21,796 bases of DNA from a virus, in the IMG/VR virus record IMGVR_UViG_3300048433_000683, positions 1-21,796 of that record. One strand, written 5' to 3'. A program made the translations under genes and the position numbers. Of the stretch, positions 1-5,863 are shown piece after piece; positions within the stretch are counted from its first letter, which is position 1, and the number at the start of each line of letters is the position of its first letter. Under the pieces are notes generated by a model that saw only the letters and a list, made by a program, of their open reading frames with translations, ran no database searches and was not told where the DNA came from.

Positions 1-125
1 GTCTACTCGGTAATCGTTCAAATGGTATTAACATCAAACGTGCTACTATCTCTCAAGTAACACCAAATCAAGTCACTAAACATATCAAATACTATGACTT
101 CGCAACGCATCAAGTAGTCAGATAA
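1..125 (+). CDS. 3' end of a small hypothetical protein (partial)
   Basis: The frame is open from base 3 to a TAA at 123-125 and encodes about 40 C-terminal residues, with the start lying outside the window. The visible tail reads LLGNRSNGINIKRATISQV and ends KYYDFATHQVVR, a soluble mixed alpha/beta-like composition with several basic residues. It resembles small hypothetical proteins of T4-like cyanophages, but this is from memory only and I assign no function. The next gene starts 31 bases downstream, so the two may be co-transcribed. The other two forward frames stop early (bases 11-13 and 58-60), which supports this frame. Confidence 0.55.
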   Translation, partial: LLGNRSNGINIKRATISQVTPNQVTKHIKYYDFATHQVVR

Positions 126-145
126 CTATCTCTACAATCTAATAG

Positions 146-154
146 TTTTCCACA
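146..154 (+). promoter_or_regulatory. TTTTCCACA box next to the start codon of the 86-residue gene
   Basis: The nine bases TTTTCCACA end two bases before the ATG at 156, where a ribosome binding site would normally lie. The same word recurs at 375-383 and inverted at 398-406, at the other end of the same gene. It differs by one base from the DnaA box TTATCCACA, but T4-like phages are not known to start replication with DnaA. A translational or transcriptional operator is an equally open possibility. The sequence itself is certain; the function is inference. Confidence 0.35.
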
Positions 155-155
155 G

Positions 156-416
156 ATGAAAGACTTCATTCAAGGGCAACAAGTTACTTACAATCAGTTC
201 CAAGGTAGAGTAAACTTTATCGGTGATCAGTATATCACCCTTACTATTAGAGAGTGGGATAAATCCCCGCAGGAACAAGTTAACTCCAAATGTAACACTC
301 GACAAGTTAACCTATGTGTATACAGAGAACATTGGAGTGAGATACATTTAGTCCCTCCACAGGTTGTTAACACCTTTTCCACAGATAATGCGGAAATTGT
401 GGAAAACATTAAATAA
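156..416 (+). CDS. Small conserved-type phage protein, 86 aa, SH3-like
   Basis: An 86-residue soluble protein of unknown function. The first half contains QGRVNFIGDQYITLTIREWD (about residues 16-35), a run of alternating hydrophobic residues typical of a small SH3-like beta barrel. It is followed by a polar loop and a second strand pair, VNLCVYREHWSEIHLV (about 51-66). This pattern (V-x-F-x-x-x-Y-I-T-x-x-I-R-x-W-D, then V-Y-x-x-x-W) is one I associate with short hypothetical proteins of T4-like cyanophages. The ATG at 156 is the only start after the upstream in-frame stop at 123-125. No clear Shine-Dalgarno precedes it; the space is taken by TTTTCCACAG. The last 14 codons carry an inverted repeat of the same word. 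It could be a nucleic-acid-binding or structural barrel; nothing in the sequence decides. Confidence 0.75.
   Translation: MKDFIQGQQVTYNQFQGRVNFIGDQYITLTIREWDKSPQEQVNSKCNTRQVNLCVYREHWSEIHLVPPQVVNTFSTDNAEIVENIK
375..406 (+). repeat. Inverted repeat TTTTCCACA / TGTGGAAAA (9-bp stem, 14-base spacer)
   Basis: TTTTCCACA at 375-383 and its exact reverse complement at 398-406 flank 14 bases. It lies inside the last codons of the 86-residue gene, ending 10 bases before its stop. It could form an RNA hairpin or be a palindromic protein site. No U-run follows, so a simple intrinsic terminator is unlikely. A third copy of the 9-mer is at 146-154. Confidence 0.5.
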
Positions 417-639
417 ACTACTATGTGTGTTTAATCCCTCTCTAAATGTCTCCACTAATTGTAGTCTTAGCACGCTTCCTAACAGTTGTCAACCCCCTCT
501 AATCACCTCGGAGATACTCTCATCACCATTGCTAATCATTCCCCTCTGAGGATCATACAGAGGCACTTGACAAACTATCAGAATCATGTTATAATTACCT
601 TGTAGAGGTTCAGAAACAGACCTTGTATCTTTCCCACTT
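417..639 (+). other. Non-coding gap with a consensus promoter and a small hairpin
   Basis: This 223-base stretch has no credible gene. It is richer in C than its surroundings (several CCCTC and CCCC runs). The longest frames crossing it lack phage-like protein character. Just upstream of the promoter -35 box is a 6-bp inverted repeat CCTCTG (543-548) / CAGAGG (558-563) with a 9-base loop, which could be an operator or hairpin. The promoter itself is listed separately. On the minus strand there is a TTGACA (reverse complement of TGTCAA, 488-493) but no good -10 partner at the right spacing. Confidence 0.6.
567..595 (+). promoter_or_regulatory. Perfect sigma-70 promoter with extended -10
   Basis: TTGACA at 567-572, a 17-base spacer, and TATAAT at 590-595 match the bacterial housekeeping consensus at all twelve positions. 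The TG dinucleotide at 587-588, one base before TATAAT, adds an extended -10. Transcription should start near 602, giving a leader of about 38 bases before the ATG at 640. Early genes of T4-like phages are read by unmodified host polymerase from strong promoters like this, so the 67-residue gene is probably early. The small hairpin at 543-563 ends three bases before the -35. Confidence 0.85.
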
Positions 640-843
640 ATGCAATACATTATCTACGACAACACAGACACACTCAGAGCATCATTCGTAAGTGTCTACG
701 ACCTTGAGAAGTTTATCGATGGCATCAGAAACTCTCGGGGAGATAACTACCCAAATACTCCGAGAATGTCCACCTTTGATTACATCAAGTCTATCGGATG
801 GTTCTGGGAGGTAGTTGACAAATCAGCAGAGGTTGGTGTATAA
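640..843 (+). CDS. Small hypothetical protein, 67 aa, likely early
   Basis: A 67-residue soluble protein of unknown function. It begins with a strand-like MQYIIYDN, continues with a helix-like stretch around DLEKFIDGIRNSRG (about residues 22-35) and ends with an aromatic-rich segment, YIKSIGWFWEVVDKSAEVG. The layout (short strand, Leu/Phe helix, WxWxV-like strand) suggests a small alpha/beta fold, but I do not recognise a family. It is the first open frame behind the perfect sigma-70 promoter at 567-595, so it is likely transcribed early by host polymerase. The ribosome binding site is poor: the nearest purine-rich tract (AGAGG near 603-607) is over 30 bases upstream of the ATG. The stop TAA is followed by a direct repeat of AGCAGAGGT (825-833 and 845-853). 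Confidence 0.7.
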   Translation: MQYIIYDNTDTLRASFVSVYDLEKFIDGIRNSRGDNYPNTPRMSTFDYIKSIGWFWEVVDKSAEVGV

Positions 844-1033
844 TAGCAGAGGTAATCGGAGGTCCTTTGAGTAACACTTAGCGGCAGTTGTTAAATGTCA
901 TTTAGGCAGTTATATTGGCCCCCGTAAATATAAAACAAGCCACTACCCTAACCTACAAAGGTTCCCCAGAGCGAGTTCTATATTATTTCAAAGATTAATT
1001 TCATAGGATCTAAAAAAATTTCTGAGGTAAAAA
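844..1033 (+). other. Non-coding gap with weak late-promoter-like element
   Basis: No credible coding frame. CGTAAATA at 923-930 matches six of eight bases of the T4 late promoter TATAAATA, about 100 bases before the next start; it is a weak candidate for late transcription of the genes that follow. A short AACCT/AGGTT inverted repeat (950-954 and 959-963) has a 4-base loop and no U-run. GAGGT at 1023-1027 is a good ribosome binding site for the gene at 1034. I see no tRNA-like fold. Confidence 0.45.
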
Positions 1034-1252
1034 ATGGATGCTAAGACCCGTGTAGAACGTCAAGATACTCGTGTATGGGCATTAGAGCAATTGATAAGGT
1101 TAGAGGCATTCCTAGACCCTCGTATGTACGGTTGTGCAGACTATTATGCATCATCTTATGCTTCTCATGTATTAGATGATCTATATACACTATGGGTTGA
1201 GTGGAAAGAAGATAATCCCACAAATAATCCCCAAGTAATTAATCGTATGTAA
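1034..1252 (+). CDS. Small hypothetical protein, 72 aa
   Basis: A 72-residue, probably helical, acidic and aromatic-rich soluble protein of unknown function. Residues 8-25 form an amphipathic-looking helix (RVERQDTRVWALEQLIRLEA region); residues 34-60 (YYASSYASHVLDDLYTLWVEW) look like a second helix rich in Tyr and Trp. The start is well supported by a TGAGGT ribosome binding site at 1022-1027, seven bases before the ATG. It opens a tight run of genes: the next start is four bases after its stop, and the two following junctions overlap. It may be transcribed from the weak late-like element at 923-930. I do not recognise a family. Confidence 0.7.
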   Translation: MDAKTRVERQDTRVWALEQLIRLEAFLDPRMYGCADYYASSYASHVLDDLYTLWVEWKEDNPTNNPQVINRM

Positions 1253-1255
1253 GTT

Positions 1256-1429
1256 ATGTCCCATAGATTCACAACCAGATTAGAAGAAGATGATTTCGGT
1301 GATTTAATTCTCACTGTACCATATGAAGCATGTGAAGAATTGGGATGGGATGTAGGAACAGAATTGGAGTATGATATCACTGAAGATGGTACAGCATTCA
1401 CACTAAGGAAAGCAAAGGATGACGAATGA
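1256..1429 (+). CDS. Small AbrB/MazE-like swapped-hairpin protein, 57 aa
   Basis: A 57-residue protein. After MSHRFTTRLEEDDFGD comes LILTVPYEACEELGWDVG and then TELEYDITEDGTAFTLRK. The order strand, V-P-x-E/A-x-x-E-E-L-G-W, x-G-x-x-L-E-Y, then x-x-D-G-x-x-x-L-R-K follows the AbrB/MazE swapped-hairpin fold, whose members have I-P-x-x-x-R-x-x-L-G-x-x-x-G-D-x-L. That fold usually dimerises and binds DNA or a toxin. The basic residues used for DNA contact in classic AbrB are mostly replaced by acidic ones here, so DNA binding is doubtful. Similar short acidic proteins occur in T4-like cyanophages. No toxin partner is visible nearby. The start has only a weak ribosome binding site, but it follows the previous stop by three bases and its 3' end overlaps the next gene by 11 bases, as expected for coupled translation. 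Confidence 0.72.
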   Translation: MSHRFTTRLEEDDFGDLILTVPYEACEELGWDVGTELEYDITEDGTAFTLRKAKDDE

Positions 1430-1658
1430 GCAACAAGGGATCACTGAGCAACAGGTTGCAGATGCTATCAATGTAATCAATGACTGCTTAGGTAAAATCA
1501 TCAAACGTATTGAGGAAGTCGAGAAGTATGTGAGCGAGATACCCACACCAGACAAGACTTACTACAAACCAGAAGGGTATGATGATTATATGAATTTAAA
1601 AGAGAACTTTGATGAAGTTTATAAAAGAATAGGGGAGTTAGAAAATGGCAGGGTGTAA
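1419..1658 (+). CDS. Small coiled-coil-like protein, 79 aa
   Basis: A 79-residue charged protein of unknown function. Residues about 8-42 (EQQVADAINVINDCLGKIIK and onward) have hydrophobic residues at heptad-like spacing and should form one long helix or coiled coil. A Pro/Tyr/Gly linker follows (IPTPDKTYYKPEGYDDY), then a second helix, LKENFDEVYKRIGELEN. The AAGGA at 1405-1409 is a suitable ribosome binding site for the ATG at 1419. It overlaps the upstream gene by 11 bases and the downstream 1014-residue virion gene by 14 bases, so translation is probably coupled. The position suggests a small chaperone or accessory protein for the large structural protein, but that is inference. Confidence 0.7.
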   Translation: MTNEQQGITEQQVADAINVINDCLGKIIKRIEEVEKYVSEIPTPDKTYYKPEGYDDYMNLKENFDEVYKRIGELENGRV

Positions 1659-4600
1659 ATTTAGCGAGGAAGAGGACCAAGGACCATGTGGGGGTGGTTT
1701 TGCTATTAATGAGGAGCATTGTTATTATTATACACCACCCGCACCAGGAGGATGTTCAGTTGAGTTTATTGAATATCCCGAAGCAGTTATAAGATCATCA
1801 GGCGAAGCTTATAACTTACCGAAGCGTCGTAGTGATGCTGTCATGTATCCATTCACTGCTGTGTCATATGGTCCCGAAGGACCAGGTGCTGCACATTGTG
1901 GAAAGGTAACAAAACCTGACAATTGCACTACTATTTTCGGTGGATTTGGGGATTCTTTTGATGTATCTGAAATATTTTTAGATTACACTCCGACTGAATT
2001 ATCATTTGATTATGGATATTCCGATACGTGGTTTGCATATGTGTATGATACTAGTGATGATGCAGGTCATTTAGGTACAGCATGTTATCATATTGAGGAA
2101 ATGGATGAAGATAGTACTACCACTACCTCGACGACAACCACAGATCCTACTACAGGACTTGATTCAACAACTTCTTCAAGTGCAAGTACACCAGCAGCAA
2201 GTACAAGGTGTATTCCCTGTGCAGCATTCAATTGTAGTACTGCCAATACATCTTTAAGTTATACAGCAACTGAAGATCTAACAGGCGATCCTGATTGCCC
2301 CCACCCCACATTGTTTGGATTTGGCACAGATTCAAATAAGATTGCATTTACTTACGATTCATTATCCACACAAGTACCAGATGGTATTATAGGTTTTGAG
2401 GTAAGTTTTGATGGGACGACCTATGTAAATGCATGGGATGCCACAAACAATGCAGGTATAGCATATACATCATCACAAAGTCCATGGCAAGGAGAAACTG
2501 CTGTTGGAGAGGAAGATGGTGATGAAGGATTTAGTGATTTTGAAGTTTATAATCTCAATGATGGTGTAAATGCTTTTGACTTTAGAGTTAAGTTTAGTAT
2601 CGAACCCATATATGACGATTCTGGCGCGACCACAGTGTTCTCAGGCACTCGGTGGATCCCAACAGAGATTCTAAACAATGGAACAGGATGGTCTATTGGA
2701 GATGTAATACCAATTACCTTTCAGCATCGTCTACCAGATAATACTTTAACAACCTTAACACTCAATATTAGGGTGACTGCAGTTGGAAATATACCTTCTC
2801 AACAAGAAGTACCTGGTTTTGATCTATTAAGACCCAATGATACTATCAATGGTCATAAAATTACGCGCACTTTTCATACTGAGATAGGAGAATTTCCGTA
2901 TCATATCATCTATTTGGACGGTAGTGGTTCTGATTTTGTTAAAGACACGCAATATACCAGTAATAGAGCACATATTATCACTGCTGTAGCAGGATATGGT
3001 ATCAAAGATCGCGCAATTTTAGTAGGATTGTATGAATTTTTGGATAAATCTATTCAATTTTTGACGGGCGACGTAAATAAAGACGCATCTGACGTGTTTG
3101 GTGACATTAAAACACCTCGAGCATTCATTACTGTGAATGAAAATGGTGGAATTAGCGATATTAATATTTCTGCAGGCGCATATTCACTGGATACTGGTAG
3201 TTTTTTCTCTCTGAATGACGGACAACCTCTTAGTGGTTACTCAAGTGGTGATAATGTTGCTACTAGTGGCGGAAATGGTAGTGGTCTTACCGTTGATATT
3301 GATACATCAGTGGTGTTTGATGAAAATGCCTCAGAAATTGCTGATATAGTTGATGCTGTTCGTATTAATACTCCAGGATCTGGGTATCAAAACGGAGATA
3401 TTGTTACAATTTCTGGTGGTGGGGCAAAAATTGCAATTTCAGAGGTTACATCTGGTGGCGAAAACTTAAATTTAATGAAGGAATTGCCTGATATAGGAAT
3501 TGGTGCTCCTACTGATAATAATACGGCATTTTCAAAGAAAGGTGAGGATGATGGTAATCCAGATTTTAAGTTAATCTTAACAACAGAAAAATTAAAGTTT
3601 AAAATTTTAACTAAAGATGATGGGAAGGTAGATGCCCAACCAATTGATCAAACTGATGGTGGAGATAATCAACCTGCTAAAATTTCAACAACTATTGCTG
3701 GCGGTAAGGTAACAAACATTACAATTACCAATCCTGGTAGAGGATATACTAATCTTAGTAGACCTGAGATTATTATTAACAATTTTGCAGAATTCAAAAG
3801 AGAGACAATTGGTAATGATTCCTATCGCGACGATTACGACGAAGAGACTAGAGACATTTTTTCTAAAATGCCTGAAAGTAGACAAAATTCTTCAGATGAA
3901 GGGTATACAGCCGTAACTGAAGACTTATTCAAAGGTCTTAATTTATCTTTTGATGCAGTACCATCAGAACGTGAAATTATTAGTGCAGAACCAGTCATTG
4001 ATATAAAAATGGATCCTGATAGAGAAAGTATACGTCAAAAATCACAGCAAAAATATACATCAGATGTTACAGATCCTTTGAAGCAACTTATAACACCTAA
4101 CTATGACGTAGGTTATCTTGACAATGTTGAATTGGATGGGGGATATATTATAGATCCTGCGCTTCCACCATTGCCCTTTGATATCAAAGGTGTTATTAGA
4201 GATGATTTACCTAGAACTCAAAAAACTGTGAGTGATAATATCGATGATGTTACGCAAGAAGTATATCCCGATTATCGTGTAGATAACGAAACTAAAGTAG
4301 AGAGTTGTGCAGGAAGTTTTACTAATTTACCAGTTGCTTCAAAGTTTACTAAATATATCGTTAGACAATTTCGTCCAGATCCAACTGATGTAACAGAAAT
4401 TTCTGTAAAATTAAGTTGTACACCACAGGATATTGGTTGCGCTCATTTTGCATGTCCTCCACCATTTCTTACTCCAAATAGTAGTACAACTACTTCGACT
4501 TCAGATGAAGCTACTGGTTCTACCGAAAGTACTACTGTAACCAGAACTTATACAATGTCACCTCTTATGGGACCAGGATGCCAGGAGTGGACTGCAGAAG

Positions 4601-4689
4601 GAAAGATCACAATGTGGCACGATTTGACTAGAGCAGCTCAAACAGTCGTCAGAGCTGCTAAAGAATACGGGAATCCATTTGCAGATTAA
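1645..4689 (+). CDS. Large Cys- and Ser/Thr-rich virion structural protein, 1014 aa
   Basis: Probably a tail or baseplate-associated virion protein; I do not recognise a named T4 equivalent. The N-terminus is Cys- and Gly-rich with Cys at 4, 15, 26 and 37. A Ser/Thr-rich linker spans about residues 157-187 and a second lies at about 947-968. Beside each is a matching I-x-C-A-x-F-x-C motif (190-197 and 930-937). The central part contains beta-rich segments such as TGWSIGDVIPITFQHRLPDN and HIIYLDGSGSDF. Two G-x-G-Y turns (PGSGY, Tyr codon at 3385; PGRGY, Tyr codon at 3745) belong to the repeat family that fills the giant gene downstream. A charged, probably helical region follows near residues 700-860. 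No signal peptide or membrane segment is seen. The start is supported by a strong GGGGAG ribosome binding site at 1632-1637, seven bases before the ATG. Two bases separate its stop from the PAAR gene, whose N-terminus shares the word QGPC. Large proteins of this style occur before the PAAR gene in T4-like cyanophages, so a hub, spike or fibre-attachment role is plausible. Confidence 0.8.
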   Translation: MAGCKFSEEEDQGPCGGGFAINEEHCYYYTPPAPGGCSVEFIEYPEAVIRSSGEAYNLPKRRSDAVMYPFTAVSYGPEGPGAAHCGKVTKPDNCTTIFGGFGDSFDVSEIFLDYTPTELSFDYGYSDTWFAYVYDTSDDAGHLGTACYHIEEMDEDSTTTTSTTTTDPTTGLDSTTSSSASTPAASTRCIPCAAFNCSTANTSLSYTATEDLTGDPDCPHPTLFGFGTDSNKIAFTYDSLSTQVPDGIIGFEVSFDGTTYVNAWDATNNAGIAYTSSQSPWQGETAVGEEDGDEGFSDFEVYNLNDGVNAFDFRVKFSIEPIYDDSGATTVFSGTRWIPTEILNNGTGWSIGDVIPITFQHRLPDNTLTTLTLNIRVTAVGNIPSQQEVPGFDLLRPNDTINGHKITRTFHTEIGEFPYHIIYLDGSGSDFVKDTQYTSNRAHIITAVAGYGIKDRAILVGLYEFLDKSIQFLTGDVNKDASDVFGDIKTPRAFITVNENGGISDINISAGAYSLDTGSFFSLNDGQPLSGYSSGDNVATSGGNGSGLTVDIDTSVVFDENASEIADIVDAVRINTPGSGYQNGDIVTISGGGAKIAISEVTSGGENLNLMKELPDIGIGAPTDNNTAFSKKGEDDGNPDFKLILTTEKLKFKILTKDDGKVDAQPIDQTDGGDNQPAKISTTIAGGKVTNITITNPGRGYTNLSRPEIIINNFAEFKRETIGNDSYRDDYDEETRDIFSKMPESRQNSSDEGYTAVTEDLFKGLNLSFDAVPSEREIISAEPVIDIKMDPDRESIRQKSQQKYTSDVTDPLKQLITPNYDVGYLDNVELDGGYIIDPALPPLPFDIKGVIRDDLPRTQKTVSDNIDDVTQEVYPDYRVDNETKVESCAGSFTNLPVASKFTKYIVRQFRPDPTDVTEISVKLSCTPQDIGCAHFACPPPFLTPNSSTTTSTSDEATGSTESTTVTRTYTMSPLMGPGCQEWTAEGKITMWHDLTRAAQTVVRAAKEYGNPFAD

Positions 4690-4691
4690 TT

Positions 4692-5264
4692 ATGGCAGCA
4701 GGAGCAGCAGGACTTTATCAGGGACCTTGTAGTGGTCATGGAACGGGAAGTGGGTCTACACACCATGCAGGACTAGGTGGATCTGTATTACCTGGTTGTA
4801 CGATGCCACCTCTAGACCCAAAAATCGTTCCTAAGACAGTGATGCTTATGAACGCAACTACACTGTGGCCACCTTTACTGCAAGCACCAGCAACTCCCTT
4901 AGGAGCAGCAAGAAATGTGTTTATCAATAAAATTATACCTATCGTAGATCAGGATATATTAACACCACATCCGACTCCAACTACGCATCAAGCGTGCTAT
5001 ACAGGTATCCCAAAAGGATGTCCCCCAGGTTGCGTGACAAATCCTGCTTTTTGGTGTACAATAGGCGTGGTAGCTGGACGTGAACCTGCTGTAGGACACT
5101 CTAGAAAGCACTTTGCAACTCAAAAGTCTGTATTCATTAATATGAAACGAGCATCTGTGTTTGGCGATCCTCTAGGGGATTTCAGTCCAGCTTTCCCTTG
5201 TTGTTCAGTAGTAACTGGGGCAAGTATCAACGTATTCATTGGAATGGCAACTGGAGGAATTTAA
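4692..5264 (+). CDS. 5.4: PAAR-motif spike-tip protein, gp5.4-like, 190 aa
   Basis: PAAR proteins form a sharp metal-stabilised cone on the tip of the central tail spike (T4 gp5.4; type VI secretion homologues). Here the hallmark V-F-I-N/G strands occur three times: NVFINK (75-80), SVFIN (146-150) and INVFIG (179-184). Between them are IVDQDILTPHPTPTTHQAC (84-102) and FGDPLGDFSPAFPCC (157-171), the usual place for His/Cys metal ligands; candidates are H93, H99, C102, H136, H140, C170 and C171. Eight Cys in 190 residues is high. At 190 residues it is about twice the size of a minimal PAAR domain; the first 70 residues are a Gly/Ala/Pro-rich extension beginning with QGPCSGHG, similar to the start of the upstream protein. 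T4 likewise has 5.4 shortly before gene 6. The ribosome binding site is weak and the start lies two bases after the previous stop. The family call is fairly firm; the ligand assignment is inference. Confidence 0.85.
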   Translation: MAAGAAGLYQGPCSGHGTGSGSTHHAGLGGSVLPGCTMPPLDPKIVPKTVMLMNATTLWPPLLQAPATPLGAARNVFINKIIPIVDQDILTPHPTPTTHQACYTGIPKGCPPGCVTNPAFWCTIGVVAGREPAVGHSRKHFATQKSVFINMKRASVFGDPLGDFSPAFPCCSVVTGASINVFIGMATGGI

Positions 5265-5267
5265 TTA

Positions 5268-5414
5268 ATGGCAAAAGTTAGAAGATCGCTCACTGGCGAT
5301 AACATGATCGAGAGTCAACCCAAAAAAACTCGTCAGGGTACTGGGCAGCATACTAAGTATGCCTCTACAAGTAGAAATAACGCTAAAAAGCGTTATCGTG
5401 GACAAGGGCGATAA
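5268..5414 (+). CDS. Small basic protein between PAAR and gp25, 48 aa
   Basis: A 48-residue, strongly basic protein that is easy to miss because of its size. It starts MAKVRRSLTGDNMIESQPKK and continues with TRQGTGQHTKYASTSRN and KKRYRGQGR. The Lys/Arg/Gln/Gly composition looks disordered and nucleic-acid-binding-like. I associate the ending with a small protein often found beside gene 25 in T4-like cyanophages; its function is unknown to me. The start lies three bases after the PAAR stop. GGAGG at 5253-5257 (in CTGGAGGAAT) is a good ribosome binding site, ten bases before the ATG. Its final codon and stop overlap the late-promoter-like GATAAATA that precedes gp25. A ribosomal-protein-like or packaging role would be speculation. 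Confidence 0.8.
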   Translation: MAKVRRSLTGDNMIESQPKKTRQGTGQHTKYASTSRNNAKKRYRGQGR

Positions 5415-5417
5415 ATA
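5410..5417 (+). promoter_or_regulatory. T4-type late promoter motif GATAAATA
   Basis: GATAAATA matches T4's late -10 element TATAAATA at seven of eight bases; T4-like cyanophages use a closely related late motif. Transcription would begin near 5424, about 20 bases before the gp25 ATG at 5444. It overlaps the stop of the 48-residue gene. In T4 this element is read by host polymerase carrying the gp55 sigma factor. Likely targets are gp25, gp6 and the giant gene. Confidence 0.6.
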
Positions 5418-5443
5418 TATTAGTATGAAGTACTGTCAGAGAG

Positions 5444-5863
5444 ATGGCGTTAAAGTCAATAGGTGGAAACACCTTTAAAAAATCTAGAAGTTTTAAAGAT
5501 GTTGCAGTCAACTTTTCTAAAAATCCTTTTACTGATGATCTCTCTGTGGTAAATAATGATAACTCAATCAAACAGGCAGTTAAAAATTTAATTTTAACTA
5601 GTCCTGGAGAAAAACCATTTCAACCCTTAGTGGGATCAGCAGTAAATCGTCTTTTGTTCGAACCTTTAGATGCTTTTACTGCTGATGCAATTGAGGATGA
5701 AATTCGTACTACTATAAACCAATATGAACCTAGAGTAGCACTCACAGAAGTGATTGTTGATCCAGTTTTTGATAGTAATAGATTAAATGTAACAATTGAA
5801 TATCAAATCGTTGGTTTGCCTATTGTTGAAACGATAGAATTTGTTTTACAGAGACCCGAATAA
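5444..5863 (+). CDS. 25: Baseplate wedge protein gp25-like, 139 aa
   Basis: T4 gp25 and its type VI counterpart TssE belong to a family in which the baseplate wedge protein primes tail sheath assembly next to gp6 and gp53. The core is visible here: SPGEKPFQPLVGSAVNRLLF (53-72) matches the family's G-E-x-P-F-x-P-x-x-G-S-x-x-x-x-L-L-F-E pattern, and the conserved EPR motif is present as YEPR (94-97), followed by the strand pair VALTEVIVDPVF and LNVTIEYQIVG. The length of 139 is close to T4 gp25 (132). The start at 5444 has AGAGAG directly upstream. It overlaps gp6 by one base (TAATG), the usual sign of coupled translation and of partners that assemble together. A late promoter motif lies just upstream. 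Confidence 0.95.
   Translation: MALKSIGGNTFKKSRSFKDVAVNFSKNPFTDDLSVVNNDNSIKQAVKNLILTSPGEKPFQPLVGSAVNRLLFEPLDAFTADAIEDEIRTTINQYEPRVALTEVIVDPVFDSNRLNVTIEYQIVGLPIVETIEFVLQRPE

Noticed and set aside
460-500. Minus-strand promoter with TTGACA
   Set aside because: The only -10 at 17-base spacing is TAAGAC on that strand, a poor match, and no credible minus-strand gene follows.
364-549. Forward 61-codon frame
   Set aside because: It overlaps the end of the better-supported 86-residue gene in another frame, crosses the C-rich gap, has no ribosome binding site and has Ser/Leu/Pro composition typical of chance translation.
894-926. Ten-codon frame in the gap before 1034
   Set aside because: Too short, no ribosome binding site, no recognisable sequence.
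2362-2370. Perfect DnaA box TTATCCACA
   Set aside because: A single copy inside coding sequence (Leu-Ser-Thr codons) with no cluster around it; best explained by chance.
3070-3105. Dockerin-like GDVNKD in the 1014-residue protein
   Set aside because: Only the first half of the loop fits; Gly6, the hydrophobic residue at 8 and partner repeat are missing.
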